From JAPOXR01 sp963662395 (GTDB lineage Bacteria; Pseudomonadota; Alphaproteobacteria; Rhodobacterales; Rhodobacteraceae), in contig OY759511.1 in assembly GCA_963662395.1 (NCBI GenBank), forward strand, positions 2,108,001 through 2,172,000: DNA of 64,000 nucleotides. Direction: 5' to 3'. A program made the position numbers and the translations under genes. This document shows positions 44,555 through 54,571 of this stretch, in pieces. Within the stretch, counting starts at the first letter, position 1. Each line of letters starts with the position of its first letter. The notes below the pieces were generated by a model that was not told where the DNA came from, ran no database searches, and saw only the letters and a program-made list of their open reading frames with translations.

Positions 44555-45277
44555 TCAGGCCAGGTACTGGCCACCATTCGCAGTCAGCGTGGCACCGGTG
44601 ATGAATCCGGACTCGTCAGAGGCAAGGAATGCGACACATCGGGCGATTTCCTCCGCCTCGCCGAGACGGCCAACCGGGATCTGGGCAATGATGGCCTCGC
44701 GGACCTTCTCCGGCACCGCCATCACCATCTCGGTCGCAATATAGCCCGGGCACACCGCGTTGACCGTAATTCCCCTTGATGCGCCTTCCTGGGCCAGCGC
44801 CTTGGTAAAGCCGAGCTCGCCGGCCTTTGATGCCGAGTAGTTGGTCTGTCCGATCTGCCCCTTCTGACCGTTGATGGACGAGATGTTGATGATTCGTCCG
44901 AATTGCCGCTCACGCATGCCGGACCAGACCTGGTGGGTCATGTTGAAGACACCATTCAGGTTGGTATTGATGACCTGCTGCCAGGCCTCGACGGTCAAGC
45001 GATGAAACATCGCATCCCTGGTGATCCCGGCATTGTTGACCAGCACCTCGACCGGCCCCAGCCTGTTCTCGACCTCGGCAATGCCGGCGGCGCATTCCTC
45101 GTACTCGGCAACCGACCATTTGAAGGTGGCAATTCCGGTCTCCCGCTCGAACGCCTCGGCAGCTTCGGTATTGCCGGCAAAACTGGCCGCCACGGTGAAG
45201 CCGTCCTTCTGAAGCTGTCTCGATATTGCTGCACCGATGCCGCGGGTGCCGCCGGTAACCAGCGCTGTTCTGCTCAT
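44555..45277 (-). CDS. phaB: Acetoacetyl-CoA reductase (PhaB)
   Basis: The 240-residue SDR enzyme reduces acetoacetyl-CoA to (R)-3-hydroxybutyryl-CoA with NADPH for polyhydroxybutyrate synthesis. It starts with ALVTGGTRGIGAAIS (TGxxxGIG), has NNAGITRDAMFHR, INISSINGQKGQIGQTNYSASK with the YxxxK pair, and the CPGYIATEMV segment. It follows phaA with a 40-bp gap. No PHA synthase is in the window. Confidence 0.93.
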   Translation of the reverse strand: MSRTALVTGGTRGIGAAISRQLQKDGFTVAASFAGNTEAAEAFERETGIATFKWSVAEYEECAAGIAEVENRLGPVEVLVNNAGITRDAMFHRLTVEAWQQVINTNLNGVFNMTHQVWSGMRERQFGRIINISSINGQKGQIGQTNYSASKAGELGFTKALAQEGASRGITVNAVCPGYIATEMVMAVPEKVREAIIAQIPVGRLGEAEEIARCVAFLASDESGFITGATLTANGGQYLA

Positions 45278-45317
45278 TTCATTCTCCTGTGATCCCGTCC
45301 GATCCGGAAGCGGGTGA

Positions 45318-46493
45318 CTAGTTGCGCTCCAGGCACATGGCGACGCCCATGCCGCCGCCGATGCACAGCGTGGCCAGGCCGCGTCTTGCGCCCCGCCGCT
45401 TCATTTCGAAGAGCAGCGTATTCAGAATTCGGCAGCCGGAGGCGCCGATCGGATGGCCGATCGCAATGGCGCCGCCATTGACATTCACGATACCGGGATC
45501 CCATCCCATGTCGCGGGTAACGGCACAAGCCTGGGCGGCGAAGGCCTCGTTTGCCTCGACCAGGTCCAGATCTCCGGCCTGCCAGCCGGCCCGCTCCAGT
45601 GCCTTGCGAGAGGCGTTGACCGGCCCCATTCCCATGATGGCCGGGTCGATGCCGGCCGTGGCATGCGACACGATCCGGGCCATCGGCTCGATGCCACGAC
45701 TTTCAGCTTCCGACAGTGACATCAGCAGCACCGCCGCCGCGCCGTCATTGATGCCGGATGCATTGCCGGCGGTCACCGTTCCGCCCGGATCGAATGCCGG
45801 TCGCAATTTCTGCATGTTCTCGACCGTTGCGCCATGGCGGATATATTCATCGGCATCGACCACGACTTCCTGCCGACGCTGCCGGACGGTGACCGGCACG
45901 ATTTCATCCTGGAATTTCCCGGATTTCTGGGCCGCTTCGGCCTTGTTCTGCGAAGCGACGGCAAAGGCATCCTGCTGGTCGCGGCCGATCTGCCAGTCGC
46001 GGGCGACATTTTCGGCCGTCACCCCCATGTGATACCCGTTGAAGGCATCCCACAATCCATCCCTGATCATCGAATCGACGAATTCCAGGTTCCCCATCTT
46101 CCGGCCCGAACGCAGGTGAGTCACATGGGGTGCGAGGCTCATGCTCTCCTGGCCGCCGGCGGCGACAATGCCGGCATCGCCGAGCTGGACATGCTGTGCC
46201 GCCAGGGCAACGGCGCGCAGGCCGGAGCCACAAACCTGGTTGATTCCCCATGCCGCGCTCTCTACCGGCAAGCCGGCCTTGACATGCGCCTGCCGGGCCG
46301 GGTTCTGACCCTGTCCGGCGGTCAGAACCTGACCGAAAATCGTCTCGGAGACCTCTTCCTTGCCGATACCGGCCCGCTCGACAACGGCTTCGAGAACCGA
46401 AGCACCAAGCTCATGGGCCGGCGTGCCGGAAAAGGCACCGTTGAAACTGCCGACTGCCGTGCGGGCAGCCGATACGATTGCTACATCGGTCAT
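45318..46493 (-). CDS. phaA: Acetyl-CoA C-acetyltransferase (beta-ketothiolase)
   Basis: The 391-residue thiolase condenses two acetyl-CoA. Cys88 in NQVCGSGLRAV is the nucleophile; the His in GHPIGASG and the Cys in LCIGGGMG complete the active site. The start at 46493 (MTDVAIVSAARTAVGSFNGA) is typical; the frame remains open to 46583 without meaning. It is the first gene of phaA-phaB. Confidence 0.94.
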   Translation of the reverse strand: MTDVAIVSAARTAVGSFNGAFSGTPAHELGASVLEAVVERAGIGKEEVSETIFGQVLTAGQGQNPARQAHVKAGLPVESAAWGINQVCGSGLRAVALAAQHVQLGDAGIVAAGGQESMSLAPHVTHLRSGRKMGNLEFVDSMIRDGLWDAFNGYHMGVTAENVARDWQIGRDQQDAFAVASQNKAEAAQKSGKFQDEIVPVTVRQRRQEVVVDADEYIRHGATVENMQKLRPAFDPGGTVTAGNASGINDGAAAVLLMSLSEAESRGIEPMARIVSHATAGIDPAIMGMGPVNASRKALERAGWQAGDLDLVEANEAFAAQACAVTRDMGWDPGIVNVNGGAIAIGHPIGASGCRILNTLLFEMKRRGARRGLATLCIGGGMGVAMCLERN

Positions 46494-46652
46494 CACCTGA
46501 TTCCTGTCTCTGGATTGCGGTCGATATCGCCCGGAGCAGGGGCGATCCTGAACCCCATATGGTGACGAAGTTGCGGCAAACAAGCTGTCCGGGGCCGGTA
46601 TTTTCCCCGGGGTCGAAATAATGCTGCGGCTGATGCCGGGATCAGCGTTTCG

Positions 46653-47264
46653 TCATTGGCGGACCAGGAATTCCATCATCTCGATCGCCGCCGGCGAATC
46701 CCATTCGGTGTCCCCGATGAACCGGGCGATCTCCAATCCGTTTCGGTCAATGATCACGGTCACCGGAATCGAAATGATCGACATCTTGCCCGACAGCCGG
46801 GCCTTCTCGTCGTAATAGACCGACAGGGCGGTGATCTCGTTTTCGGAGATGAACTTGTCGACCTTCGATTTCGGATTCCGCCCGGTGGCAACGGCCATGA
46901 CCCTGAGTTCGGCCGGGTCGAACGCCATTTGCAGGCGGTCCAGCGACGGCATCTCCTTCAGGCAGGGCGGACACCAGGTGGCCCAGAAATTGACCACCAG
47001 GATCGATCCGGCAAAATCCCCGATGGCGACCTCACCTCCTGTCTCATCGGCAAACGGCGTCCCGGTTACCGTCACCGGTTCATCATGCACGATCAGGCGT
47101 TTCAGATCGTCCTGCCGGATCTGCCTGATCGAGTCCGGATCGATGTTCCCGGCCGCCGCCGAAATTGCACCGGCACAAGCCAATGCGTATAGAACACCTG
47201 TCAGGGCCAGCCGCGTTGCACGCTTTTTCAGGGCCCGTAGCCGGTTCAGGACAGGATCAACCAT
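46653..47264 (-). CDS. TlpA-type thiol:disulfide protein
   Basis: The 203-residue protein has an N-terminal membrane anchor or signal (about residues 14-35) and a thioredoxin-fold domain with the redox motif WATWCPPCLKEMPSL and the cis-Pro in SIPVTVIIDRNG. It is a periplasmic thiol reductase of the TlpA/ResA family, often for cytochrome c or copper-site maturation. Its ATG overlaps the argH start codon head to head (bases 47263-47264 are shared). The ribosome site is weak. Confidence 0.87.
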   Translation of the reverse strand: MVDPVLNRLRALKKRATRLALTGVLYALACAGAISAAAGNIDPDSIRQIRQDDLKRLIVHDEPVTVTGTPFADETGGEVAIGDFAGSILVVNFWATWCPPCLKEMPSLDRLQMAFDPAELRVMAVATGRNPKSKVDKFISENEITALSVYYDEKARLSGKMSIISIPVTVIIDRNGLEIARFIGDTEWDSPAAIEMMEFLVRQ

Positions 47265-48654
47265 GTCTGACAAGATGCGAGGAGGCAGATTCACCGAACA
47301 ACCGGACCTCCTGATGAAGGAGATGAACGCGTCGATCGGGTTTGACAGGCGGTTGTGGCGACAAGACATCGAGGGCTCCCTGGCACATTCACGGATGCTG
47401 GCCCGGCAAGGCATCCTCGATGATACGGATGCAAAGGCGATCACGGAAGGCCTGCTGACAATAATGTCAGAAATCGAAGCCGGAAGCTTCCGGTTTTCGG
47501 ACCGGCTGGAGGATATCCACATGAATATCGAGGCCCGGCTGGCGGAGCTTGTCGGCCCGGCGGCCGGCCGGCTGCATTCGGCAAGAAGCCGGAACGACCA
47601 GGTTGCCACCGATTTCCGCATGTGGGTTCGCTCGGAAGCCGACCGGGCAAGTCGCAATCTCTACCGGCTGATCGAGGCGCTGATCGGACAGGCCGAGCAG
47701 GGAGCCGGCCTGGTCATGCCGGGATTCACCCACCTGCAATCGGCACAGCCGGTAACCTGGGGGCATCACATGATGGCCTATGTGGAGATGTTTGCCCGCG
47801 ATATCGGTCGGTTCGACGATGCCCGGTCACGAATGAATGAGTCGCCACTTGGCGCGGCGGCGCTGGCAGGGACCTCCTTTCCGATCGATCGTGACCGGAC
47901 GGCGAAGGAGCTTGGCTTTGACCGGCCAATGGCCAATTCCATGGATGCAGTCAGCGCCCGCGACTTCGCCGCCGAATATCTTGCCGCTGCCGCCATCTGC
48001 ACCGCCAACCTGTCACGGCTGGCAGAGGAAATTGTCCTCTGGACCTCGTCCCGGTTCGGTTTTGCCACCCTCGGTGACCGGTTCACGACCGGCTCATCAA
48101 TCATGCCGCAGAAACGAAACCCCGACGCCGCCGAGTTGATCAGGGCGAAAACCGGGCGGGTCAACGGCGCCCTGGTTGCTCTGCTCACGATATTGAAGGC
48201 GTTGCCGCTTGCCTATTCCAAGGATCTGCAGGAGGACAAGGAACAGGTCTTCGATGTCGCCGACAATATTGACCTTTCAATCCGGGCCATGGAAGGAATG
48301 ATCCGCGACCTGCAGCCGGACCCGGAACGGCTCCTGGCAACGGCCGGCGAGGGTTATTCCACCGCCACCGACCTGGCCGACTGGCTGGCCGGGAATGCCG
48401 GGATGCCATTCCGGGATGCCCATCACGTCATTGGCCAGCTGGTCAGGATGGCCGAGGACAGGGGCTGCCCGCTTGATGGTCTGACAATCGAGGACATGCA
48501 GTCGGTATGCGGGCTGATTACCGAGGAGGCAGTCAGGACACTCGATGTCAGCCACTCGGTTGCCAGCCGAACCAGTTATGGCGGAACCGATCCGGCCAGG
48601 GTGCGGCAGCAGGTCAGCCGCTGGAAGGAGGTCCTGAAATGCAAAACTTCGTGA
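47263..48654 (+). CDS. argH: Argininosuccinate lyase
   Basis: The 463-residue enzyme splits argininosuccinate into arginine and fumarate. It starts MSDKMRGGRFTEQPDLLMKE and has the fumarase/aspartase signature GSSIMPQKRNPD, with SARSRNDQVATD earlier. AGGA lies seven bases before the ATG. The start codon overlaps that of the opposite-strand TlpA gene, so each gene's promoter must lie within the other's coding region. The 3' end overlaps the lipoprotein gene by 16 bp. Confidence 0.95.
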   Translation: MSDKMRGGRFTEQPDLLMKEMNASIGFDRRLWRQDIEGSLAHSRMLARQGILDDTDAKAITEGLLTIMSEIEAGSFRFSDRLEDIHMNIEARLAELVGPAAGRLHSARSRNDQVATDFRMWVRSEADRASRNLYRLIEALIGQAEQGAGLVMPGFTHLQSAQPVTWGHHMMAYVEMFARDIGRFDDARSRMNESPLGAAALAGTSFPIDRDRTAKELGFDRPMANSMDAVSARDFAAEYLAAAAICTANLSRLAEEIVLWTSSRFGFATLGDRFTTGSSIMPQKRNPDAAELIRAKTGRVNGALVALLTILKALPLAYSKDLQEDKEQVFDVADNIDLSIRAMEGMIRDLQPDPERLLATAGEGYSTATDLADWLAGNAGMPFRDAHHVIGQLVRMAEDRGCPLDGLTIEDMQSVCGLITEEAVRTLDVSHSVASRTSYGGTDPARVRQQVSRWKEVLKCKTS

Positions 48655-48770
48655 TGATACTCGTCCTGGTCCTGCTTGCCTCCTGTGGCATCAAGGGCGA
48701 TCCGATCCGGCCGGGCGACACGGCATCGGGTCAGGGCAATGATACTGCCGTCATCATTCCCGCCTATTGA
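48639..48770 (+). CDS. LptM-type small lipoprotein
   Basis: This 43-residue peptide has a short hydrophobic signal and a lipobox (LLASC) followed by GIKGDPIRPGD. It matches the YifL/LptM-like lipoproteins encoded between argH and lysA in many proteobacteria. LptM in E. coli aids LptD assembly in the outer membrane; that role here is by analogy. GGAAGGAGG precedes the ATG. Such genes are easily missed because of their size. Confidence 0.85.
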   Translation: MQNFVMILVLVLLASCGIKGDPIRPGDTASGQGNDTAVIIPAY

Positions 48771-48856
48771 TGGAAGATTCCCGGCGGCAACCGGGCGCAT
48801 CACCCGGACATTTCCGGGCGCGCAATACCAGGCCGGGACACGAGGATCATCCAGGA

Positions 48857-50119
48857 ATGCACTGCTTCGACTACCTTGACAATGTTCTTCATGCCGAGGG
48901 CGTGGCAGTGCCGACAATTGCCGACGCGGTCGGGACGCCCAGCTATGTCTATTCGGCGGCGGCGATTGCCCGACAGTACCGGCTTCTGTCAGCGGGGCTG
49001 GCCGGGCTGGATCACCTGATCTGCTACGCGCTGAAGGCCAACTCCAACCAGGCGGTGCTGAAGTTGCTGGCCGATCTCGGATGCGGCTTCGATGCAGTAT
49101 CGGGCGGCGAAATCGCCCGGGTGCTGGCGGCCGGCGCTCCTGGCGAGCGGATCGTGTTTTCGGGAGTGGGAAAGACTGCAGGCGAGATGCGCGATGCCTT
49201 GCTGTGCAATGTCAGGCATTTCAATGTCGAGAGCGAGCCGGAACTCGAGCAGCTTGATCGCATCGCCTGTTCTCTGGGGAGGGCGGCTCCGGTGGCAATC
49301 AGGGTCAATCCGGATGTCGATGCCCGGACTCACCGAAAGATCTCGACCGGCAGGTCCGAGGACAAGTTCGGCATCCCGATTGCCCGGGCACTCGATGTCT
49401 ACCGGACGGCCATGGGCATGAAGGGGATCGGGATCGTCGGGTTGGATGTCCATATCGGTTCGCAACTGACATCGTTGGCACCATTCGAGCAGGCCTACCG
49501 GAAAGCTGCCGATTTGGTGATGGCACTCAGGGCAGAGTCGGTACCGATCGACCGGGTTGATCTCGGTGGTGGCCTCGGCGTGTCCTACGGTGACACCCAG
49601 CCGCAACCACCCGGCATAGAGCAGTATTGCGAACTGGTTCACCGAACATTCGGGGGACTCGGATGTCAGGTCGAAATCGAGCCCGGGAGGCTGATTGTCG
49701 GCAATGCCGGCCTGTTGCTGACATCGGTGCTCTATGTGAAACAGGGCCAGGGCAGGCAATTCCTCGTTGTCGATGCGGCAATGAACGACCTGTTGCGGCC
49801 AGCCATGTATGATGCCCATCACGACATTCTCCCGGTCCGAAGGAAGGAATCACCGGAATGGGCCCTCATGGATGTGGTGGGTCCGGTCTGCGAGTCCAGC
49901 GACACCTTCGCGGTTCAGCGCCGACTGCCGAAGCCGGGTTCGGGCGATCTTCTCGCCTTCGGCACCGCCGGAGCCTATTGTGCGGTCATGGCTTCGGAAT
50001 ACAATTCACGGCCACTGGTTCCCGAAATCTTGGTGGGGGGCGACCGGTTTGCCGTGGTCCGCGACCGGCCTGACATTGACAGCATCATCCGCCGGGACCA
50101 CGTTCCCGACTGGCTTTAG
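48857..50119 (+). CDS. lysA: Diaminopimelate decarboxylase
   Basis: The 420-residue PLP enzyme makes lysine from meso-diaminopimelate. The PLP Lys is in CYALKANSN. The glycine-rich LGGGLGVSYG, EPGRLIVGNAG and the active-site GPVCESSD are all present. I choose the ATG at 48857 (MHCFDYLDNVLHAEG), where homology starts, rather than the ATG at 48767 which overlaps the lipoprotein gene. It is the partner of dapF at 20871. Confidence 0.95.
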   Translation: MHCFDYLDNVLHAEGVAVPTIADAVGTPSYVYSAAAIARQYRLLSAGLAGLDHLICYALKANSNQAVLKLLADLGCGFDAVSGGEIARVLAAGAPGERIVFSGVGKTAGEMRDALLCNVRHFNVESEPELEQLDRIACSLGRAAPVAIRVNPDVDARTHRKISTGRSEDKFGIPIARALDVYRTAMGMKGIGIVGLDVHIGSQLTSLAPFEQAYRKAADLVMALRAESVPIDRVDLGGGLGVSYGDTQPQPPGIEQYCELVHRTFGGLGCQVEIEPGRLIVGNAGLLLTSVLYVKQGQGRQFLVVDAAMNDLLRPAMYDAHHDILPVRRKESPEWALMDVVGPVCESSDTFAVQRRLPKPGSGDLLAFGTAGAYCAVMASEYNSRPLVPEILVGGDRFAVVRDRPDIDSIIRRDHVPDWL

Positions 50120-50284
50120 GGGGATCTCGCCGGAGCCGCCATCCGGACTGTCCACCGCAACCTCGCTCGACAGGAAGTTGTGCCGTTTGCCGTTTCGGGT
50201 CACTGGCACCGGGTCGCAAACCGGGCTATCATCCCGTCCGGTCTGATGGTGCCGCTGCCCCCGGGCTGACGGCAGGATCACCGA

Positions 50285-52807
50285 TTGCAGAACGAGCCAG
50301 GCCACATCATGGACAGATGGGACAGTCGGTATGGCGTTCGCGGTCTTCGGACCCGGATTGTCCTGACCTGTGCCGGCATGCTGCTTGAGCGGCTGGTGCG
50401 ACTGCTGTGGCCGGCATGGTGTGCAGCGCTGGCGGCATATGTCGCCTGGAAATTCGTATTGCTGGCCGGATATGGCTGGATGATACTGGCCGTGCTGTCA
50501 GCAATCCTGGCCATGCGCGGCCTGATCCGGCTTCGGTTGCCGAACCTCCGGCAGGCCGCCAACCGGATGGATGCGGCGGTGCCGGGGCGGCCAATCCTGG
50601 CAATCCGGGACCGGCAGGTGGCAGGGCTTGCCGACCCGGAAGCGGTCAGGCTCTGGCAGCAACATGTCGACCGGATGACGGAAACGGCGCGCCATGTGAA
50701 GCCGGCACCACCGGATTTGCGACTTTCTTCATTCGATCCGTTGGCGCTGCGTCATATCTCGATTACCGCATTCATACTGGCGGTGCTGTTCGTTCCCGCT
50801 CCGTCCGGGCAGGATGCGGCCGACCATTTGCTGGCTGGTGACTCCGGATCGGCTTCGACCGGCGCACAGTTCGATGCCTGGATTGATCCTCCGGCCTATA
50901 CGGGTGAGCCGGGGATCTATCTCAACGAAACCGAAACCGGCACGACGCTGCCGGTGCCGGCCGGCAGCCGCTTGGCGATCCGACTGCATCACCAGCAGGA
51001 CGAGTTGCAGATCGTGACCGATCTTGCCGCCTACCCGAATTCCGGTGACCGGCCTCAACAATGGGAAATTGCCGGCGACGGATTCCTCGAACTGGTTTCG
51101 GGAGACCGGCAACTGTTTCGCTGGGAATTCGAGGCCGTCCCGGACCGGCCGCCATCCGTCACCATGCTGGGCGACTTCGAATCGGGCCCGTTTGGCCAGT
51201 CGCGGATGGAACTCGAATTCGAGGATGATTACGGGGTCTCGGCAGCAGGAATTCATGTCGAACTGGATCTTGCCTCCCTTGACCGGCAACATGGCCTGGT
51301 GACTGAGCCGGAGTTGCAGCAGACTCCGGAAATCCGGGTTCCGATGCCCCTTGACGGACAGCGCCGGCAATTCGACACCGGGTTTACAGCCGATTTCAGC
51401 GATCACCCCTGGGCGGGATTGCCGGTGAACGTGGTCGTGACCGCCGTGGACGGGGCCGGCCAGGAGACTGCGGCCCGTCTTTCCCTGCCGAAACTGCCCG
51501 GGCGGGTATTCGCCGACCCGTTGGCACGGGCGCTGGTCGAGCAGCGCCGGGACATTCTCTGGAACGGGGGCAACAGTTACCGGGTCTCCAGGGTCCTCCG
51601 GGCAATCTCCCACTTGCCGGAACAGGTATTCGAAAACCCTTCTCCCTATCTCAAGAGCAGGATGGCATTGCGAATGATCGAGTCAACGCTGCCAGGCCAG
51701 CCTGCGCCACAATCGGTCTCGACGATTGCCGCCCTGCTGTGGCACTCTGCCCTCGAACAGGAAGACGGGGACCTGGCCGTGTCCAGGGAGTATCTGACAG
51801 AGGCCGCCGAGCGCCTGGCCGAGGCGATCCGGGGTGGCGCCACCGAACAGGAGATCGACCGGCTGACCGCGGAGTACCGGCAGGCCCTGGCGAAGTTCAT
51901 GGCCGAGCTTGCCCGGAACTCGGCCCGGGAACAGGCATCCCGTTCCGATCGACAATCCCTGGGCCAGTTCGGTGAGACGCGGGAAATCAGCCAGTCGAGA
52001 CTCCAGCAGATGATGGATGACATGGCGAGGTTGCTGGCCGAAGGCAAGCTGGCTGAAGCAGACCGGATCCTGGATCAGCTGCGACGGATAACCGAAAACC
52101 TGGTTGCCGGCCGCCCGGGAGATCCGGCCAATGGCGGTGCATTCGAGGAGGCGATGCGCGGCTTCAGCGGCACGTTGCAGCGTCAACAGGGCCTGGCCGA
52201 CGAAGCATTTCGTGACCTGCAGGAACAGCGAATGATGGAGAGTGCCGGCAGGTCCGAAGGAAATGTCGGGGGAAGCGGCGGACTCGGACAGGGCCGCGAT
52301 CACTTCGGCCAGGGTGGCGGCTCGGGTGGAGAGGGAGATGTTGCCGAGAGGCAGGAGGAGCTCCGGCAGCAATTGCGCCGACAGATGCGACAGCTCGCCA
52401 ACCAGGGAGTCCAGGGACGGGACGCCATAGGCGCCTTCGAACAATCGGCCCGGTCCATGACCCGCGCAAGAGACCGTCTGCGGGAAAACGGCTACGAGCA
52501 GGCGATCGCCGAGCAGTCACTGGCAATCGACCAGCTTGGCCAGGGCATTCGGTCATTCATGGAACAGAGAGCCAGCCAGAACACGGATGGCTATGGCGGC
52601 CCGCCCGGGTCCGGACAGACCGAGACCGACCCGCTGGGACGAAGGCGAGGGCAAAACATGGCAGGGGTCGGAGACCTGATTGTCCCGGACCGCCTGCTGC
52701 AACGCCGGTCACAGGAAATCAGGGACGAAATCCGCCGCCGCGCCGGTGAGGCCGACAGGCCCGAATCTGAACGCGACTACCTGAAGAGGCTGCTGCAGAT
52801 CTACTGA
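50285..52807 (+). CDS. Large membrane protein of the TIGR02302 / DUF4175 family
   Basis: The 840-residue protein has N-terminal membrane helices (about residues 38-80 and 155-170), a long extracytoplasmic beta-rich region (about 195-400), and a helical, Gln/Arg-rich C-terminal part with Gly-rich linkers (about 620-660). It matches the alphaproteobacterial family that sits next to lysA. Function is unknown. The start is probably the TTG at 50285, with AGGA seven bases before it; the ATG at 50309 is an alternative. Confidence 0.85.
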   Translation: MQNEPGHIMDRWDSRYGVRGLRTRIVLTCAGMLLERLVRLLWPAWCAALAAYVAWKFVLLAGYGWMILAVLSAILAMRGLIRLRLPNLRQAANRMDAAVPGRPILAIRDRQVAGLADPEAVRLWQQHVDRMTETARHVKPAPPDLRLSSFDPLALRHISITAFILAVLFVPAPSGQDAADHLLAGDSGSASTGAQFDAWIDPPAYTGEPGIYLNETETGTTLPVPAGSRLAIRLHHQQDELQIVTDLAAYPNSGDRPQQWEIAGDGFLELVSGDRQLFRWEFEAVPDRPPSVTMLGDFESGPFGQSRMELEFEDDYGVSAAGIHVELDLASLDRQHGLVTEPELQQTPEIRVPMPLDGQRRQFDTGFTADFSDHPWAGLPVNVVVTAVDGAGQETAARLSLPKLPGRVFADPLARALVEQRRDILWNGGNSYRVSRVLRAISHLPEQVFENPSPYLKSRMALRMIESTLPGQPAPQSVSTIAALLWHSALEQEDGDLAVSREYLTEAAERLAEAIRGGATEQEIDRLTAEYRQALAKFMAELARNSAREQASRSDRQSLGQFGETREISQSRLQQMMDDMARLLAEGKLAEADRILDQLRRITENLVAGRPGDPANGGAFEEAMRGFSGTLQRQQGLADEAFRDLQEQRMMESAGRSEGNVGGSGGLGQGRDHFGQGGGSGGEGDVAERQEELRQQLRRQMRQLANQGVQGRDAIGAFEQSARSMTRARDRLRENGYEQAIAEQSLAIDQLGQGIRSFMEQRASQNTDGYGGPPGSGQTETDPLGRRRGQNMAGVGDLIVPDRLLQRRSQEIRDEIRRRAGEADRPESERDYLKRLLQIY

Positions 52808-52861
52808 CCGGACAGTGATCATCCCGGCCGGTTGCAACATGGAGGCCGGCCAGGCCGACGG

Positions 52862-53473
52862 TCATCTGCCCAGGCCGCTCACGAAAGAGTGATACTGCTC
52901 GAGCAGCGGCTTCAGCGCCGGCACCGCCTCGGCCAGCCATTCATCGAACTCGTACGAGAGCCACAGCACTGCCAGCAGGGCAAGCAGCACCAGGGTCCAG
53001 CGCATGTCGCCAAGGCTGGACCGACCTTGATCTGCCTCCGGCGATTCGGCGCTCGGACCTGCAGGCAGGTCCGGCTCGGGGACGGCCTCCGGGCCCTCGG
53101 GGGCGGCTTCCGCCTCTGCAGTCCGGTCCGGTGCTGCTTCGACCGGCTCGGGGGCGGCCTCCGGGGCGCGCCTCGCCCGACGCAACTCCCGCATCCTGCG
53201 AGCCTGGTCCGCCTCTTCCCTGAAGATATCGCTCATCGCCGGCGTTGCCGGAGTGACCGATGCCCGCGGTGCCAGGGAAATGGTGCCCTTGGTGTCCGGG
53301 CCCGGAATCCCGGAGTCGTTGTCGCCAGTTTGCGGTGACCGGGCCAGCTGCCACCGGTGGGAACACTTCGGGCAACGGAATTCACGGCCGCCTGCAGGGA
53401 TGTTGGCGGCGGCGATCTCCTGTCCGAAAAAACAGGTCGGGCAGGTCAACAATCTGGTTGTGGCTGTGGTCAA
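52862..53473 (-). CDS. MJ0042-type zinc-ribbon protein with a membrane anchor
   Basis: The 203-residue protein begins with a zinc-ribbon (CPTC and CPKCSHRWQ at about residues 11-41), followed by a long Pro/Ala/Glu-rich disordered stretch and one membrane helix near residue 160-176. This layout is common in alphaproteobacteria. The start is a TTG at 53473; a TTG at 53449 just before LTCPTC is an alternative. It is divergent from plsC and convergent with the TIGR02302 gene. Its role is unknown. Confidence 0.78.
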   Translation of the reverse strand: MTTATTRLLTCPTCFFGQEIAAANIPAGGREFRCPKCSHRWQLARSPQTGDNDSGIPGPDTKGTISLAPRASVTPATPAMSDIFREEADQARRMRELRRARRAPEAAPEPVEAAPDRTAEAEAAPEGPEAVPEPDLPAGPSAESPEADQGRSSLGDMRWTLVLLALLAVLWLSYEFDEWLAEAVPALKPLLEQYHSFVSGLGR

Positions 53474-53550
53474 GACGCCGGCCCCTGTTGAAATCGGAAT
53501 GTCAGTTCAAATACTGTCAGCGTCATCTCGCCAGACATGCTCATCACAGG

Positions 53551-54381
53551 GTGGCACGAAACATTCCCACTTTCAAACATAACAGGCTCCAGGCAGGTCC
53601 GGTGCAGTGGCTTCGTTCACTGGCATTTGTCGTGCAAATGTATGTTGCGATGGCGGTGCTGTCGCTGATCTATATTCCGCTGACCGTGATCGACCGCAAA
53701 TGGGCCTATGCCGGGGTCCGGGCATTCTGCACCTGGGTGCGCTGCAGTGCCCACCACCTGGTCGGGCTGCGTTCGGAAATCAGGGGCCGCGTACCGAAAG
53801 GCGATGCCCTCATCTGCGCCAAGCACCAGTCCTTCCTGGACATTCTCCTGATCTGCAGCGTGGTGGACCGGCCGCGGTTTGTCATGAAGCGGTCATTGCT
53901 GGCCGTTCCCATTGTCGGGTTCTTTGCCAGGCGGATTGGCTGCATCGCCATCGACCGGGAGAAGGGAAGCCACGCTGTCAGGACAATGCTCGACAATGTC
54001 GGGAATGACCGGTTCGGCAGCTCGCAACTGGTCATCTATCCGCAGGGAACCCGGGTCGGGCCCGGTCAATACCTGCCCTACAGGGTCGGCGCATCGATTC
54101 TCTATGCCAGGCTGGATGTCACCTGCGTTCCGGCGGCCACCAATGTGGGAGTGTTCTGGCCCCGAAAGGCAATCCTGCGCCGGCCGGGAGTCGCAATTGT
54201 CGAATTCCTCGATCCGGTTCCGCCCGGCATGGAACAGACCGAGTTTCACGCCCGCATCGAGACCATCATCGAGGCGGCATCAAACCGCCTGATGCGGGAG
54301 GCCGGGTTCGAGCCCGATGACCGGCCTGCAAACTCGCAGCTGCCGGAACCGGCGGCAAACTCGGGCCGGCTGGCCCGTTAA
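53551..54381 (+). CDS. plsC: 1-acyl-sn-glycerol-3-phosphate acyltransferase
   Basis: The 276-residue membrane acyltransferase has a N-terminal hydrophobic helix (about 18-40), the catalytic HX4D motif in KHQSFLDIL, and the substrate-binding YPQGTRVGPG (EGTR in most relatives). It makes phosphatidic acid from lysophosphatidic acid. The start is a GTG at 53551; the frame upstream is open but runs into the opposite-strand gene. A Glu to Gln change in EGTR is seen in several alphaproteobacterial members. Confidence 0.9.
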   Translation: MARNIPTFKHNRLQAGPVQWLRSLAFVVQMYVAMAVLSLIYIPLTVIDRKWAYAGVRAFCTWVRCSAHHLVGLRSEIRGRVPKGDALICAKHQSFLDILLICSVVDRPRFVMKRSLLAVPIVGFFARRIGCIAIDREKGSHAVRTMLDNVGNDRFGSSQLVIYPQGTRVGPGQYLPYRVGASILYARLDVTCVPAATNVGVFWPRKAILRRPGVAIVEFLDPVPPGMEQTEFHARIETIIEAASNRLMREAGFEPDDRPANSQLPEPAANSGRLAR

Positions 54382-54571
54382 CCGGATCCTCACAAGAACA
54401 AAACGGGATCCGACTTTCACGAATCCCTGATCTCGTATCTGTATTGTTGCCATTTGCCGGGTGAATGCCGGTCATCATGTCGCCATGTATTTCGATATCT
54501 GATGTCGATCGCATTGTTGTCATGCAGGGATCGTCGACATGGCCCTCGGCGTCGATGTCATGCCCGATCGT

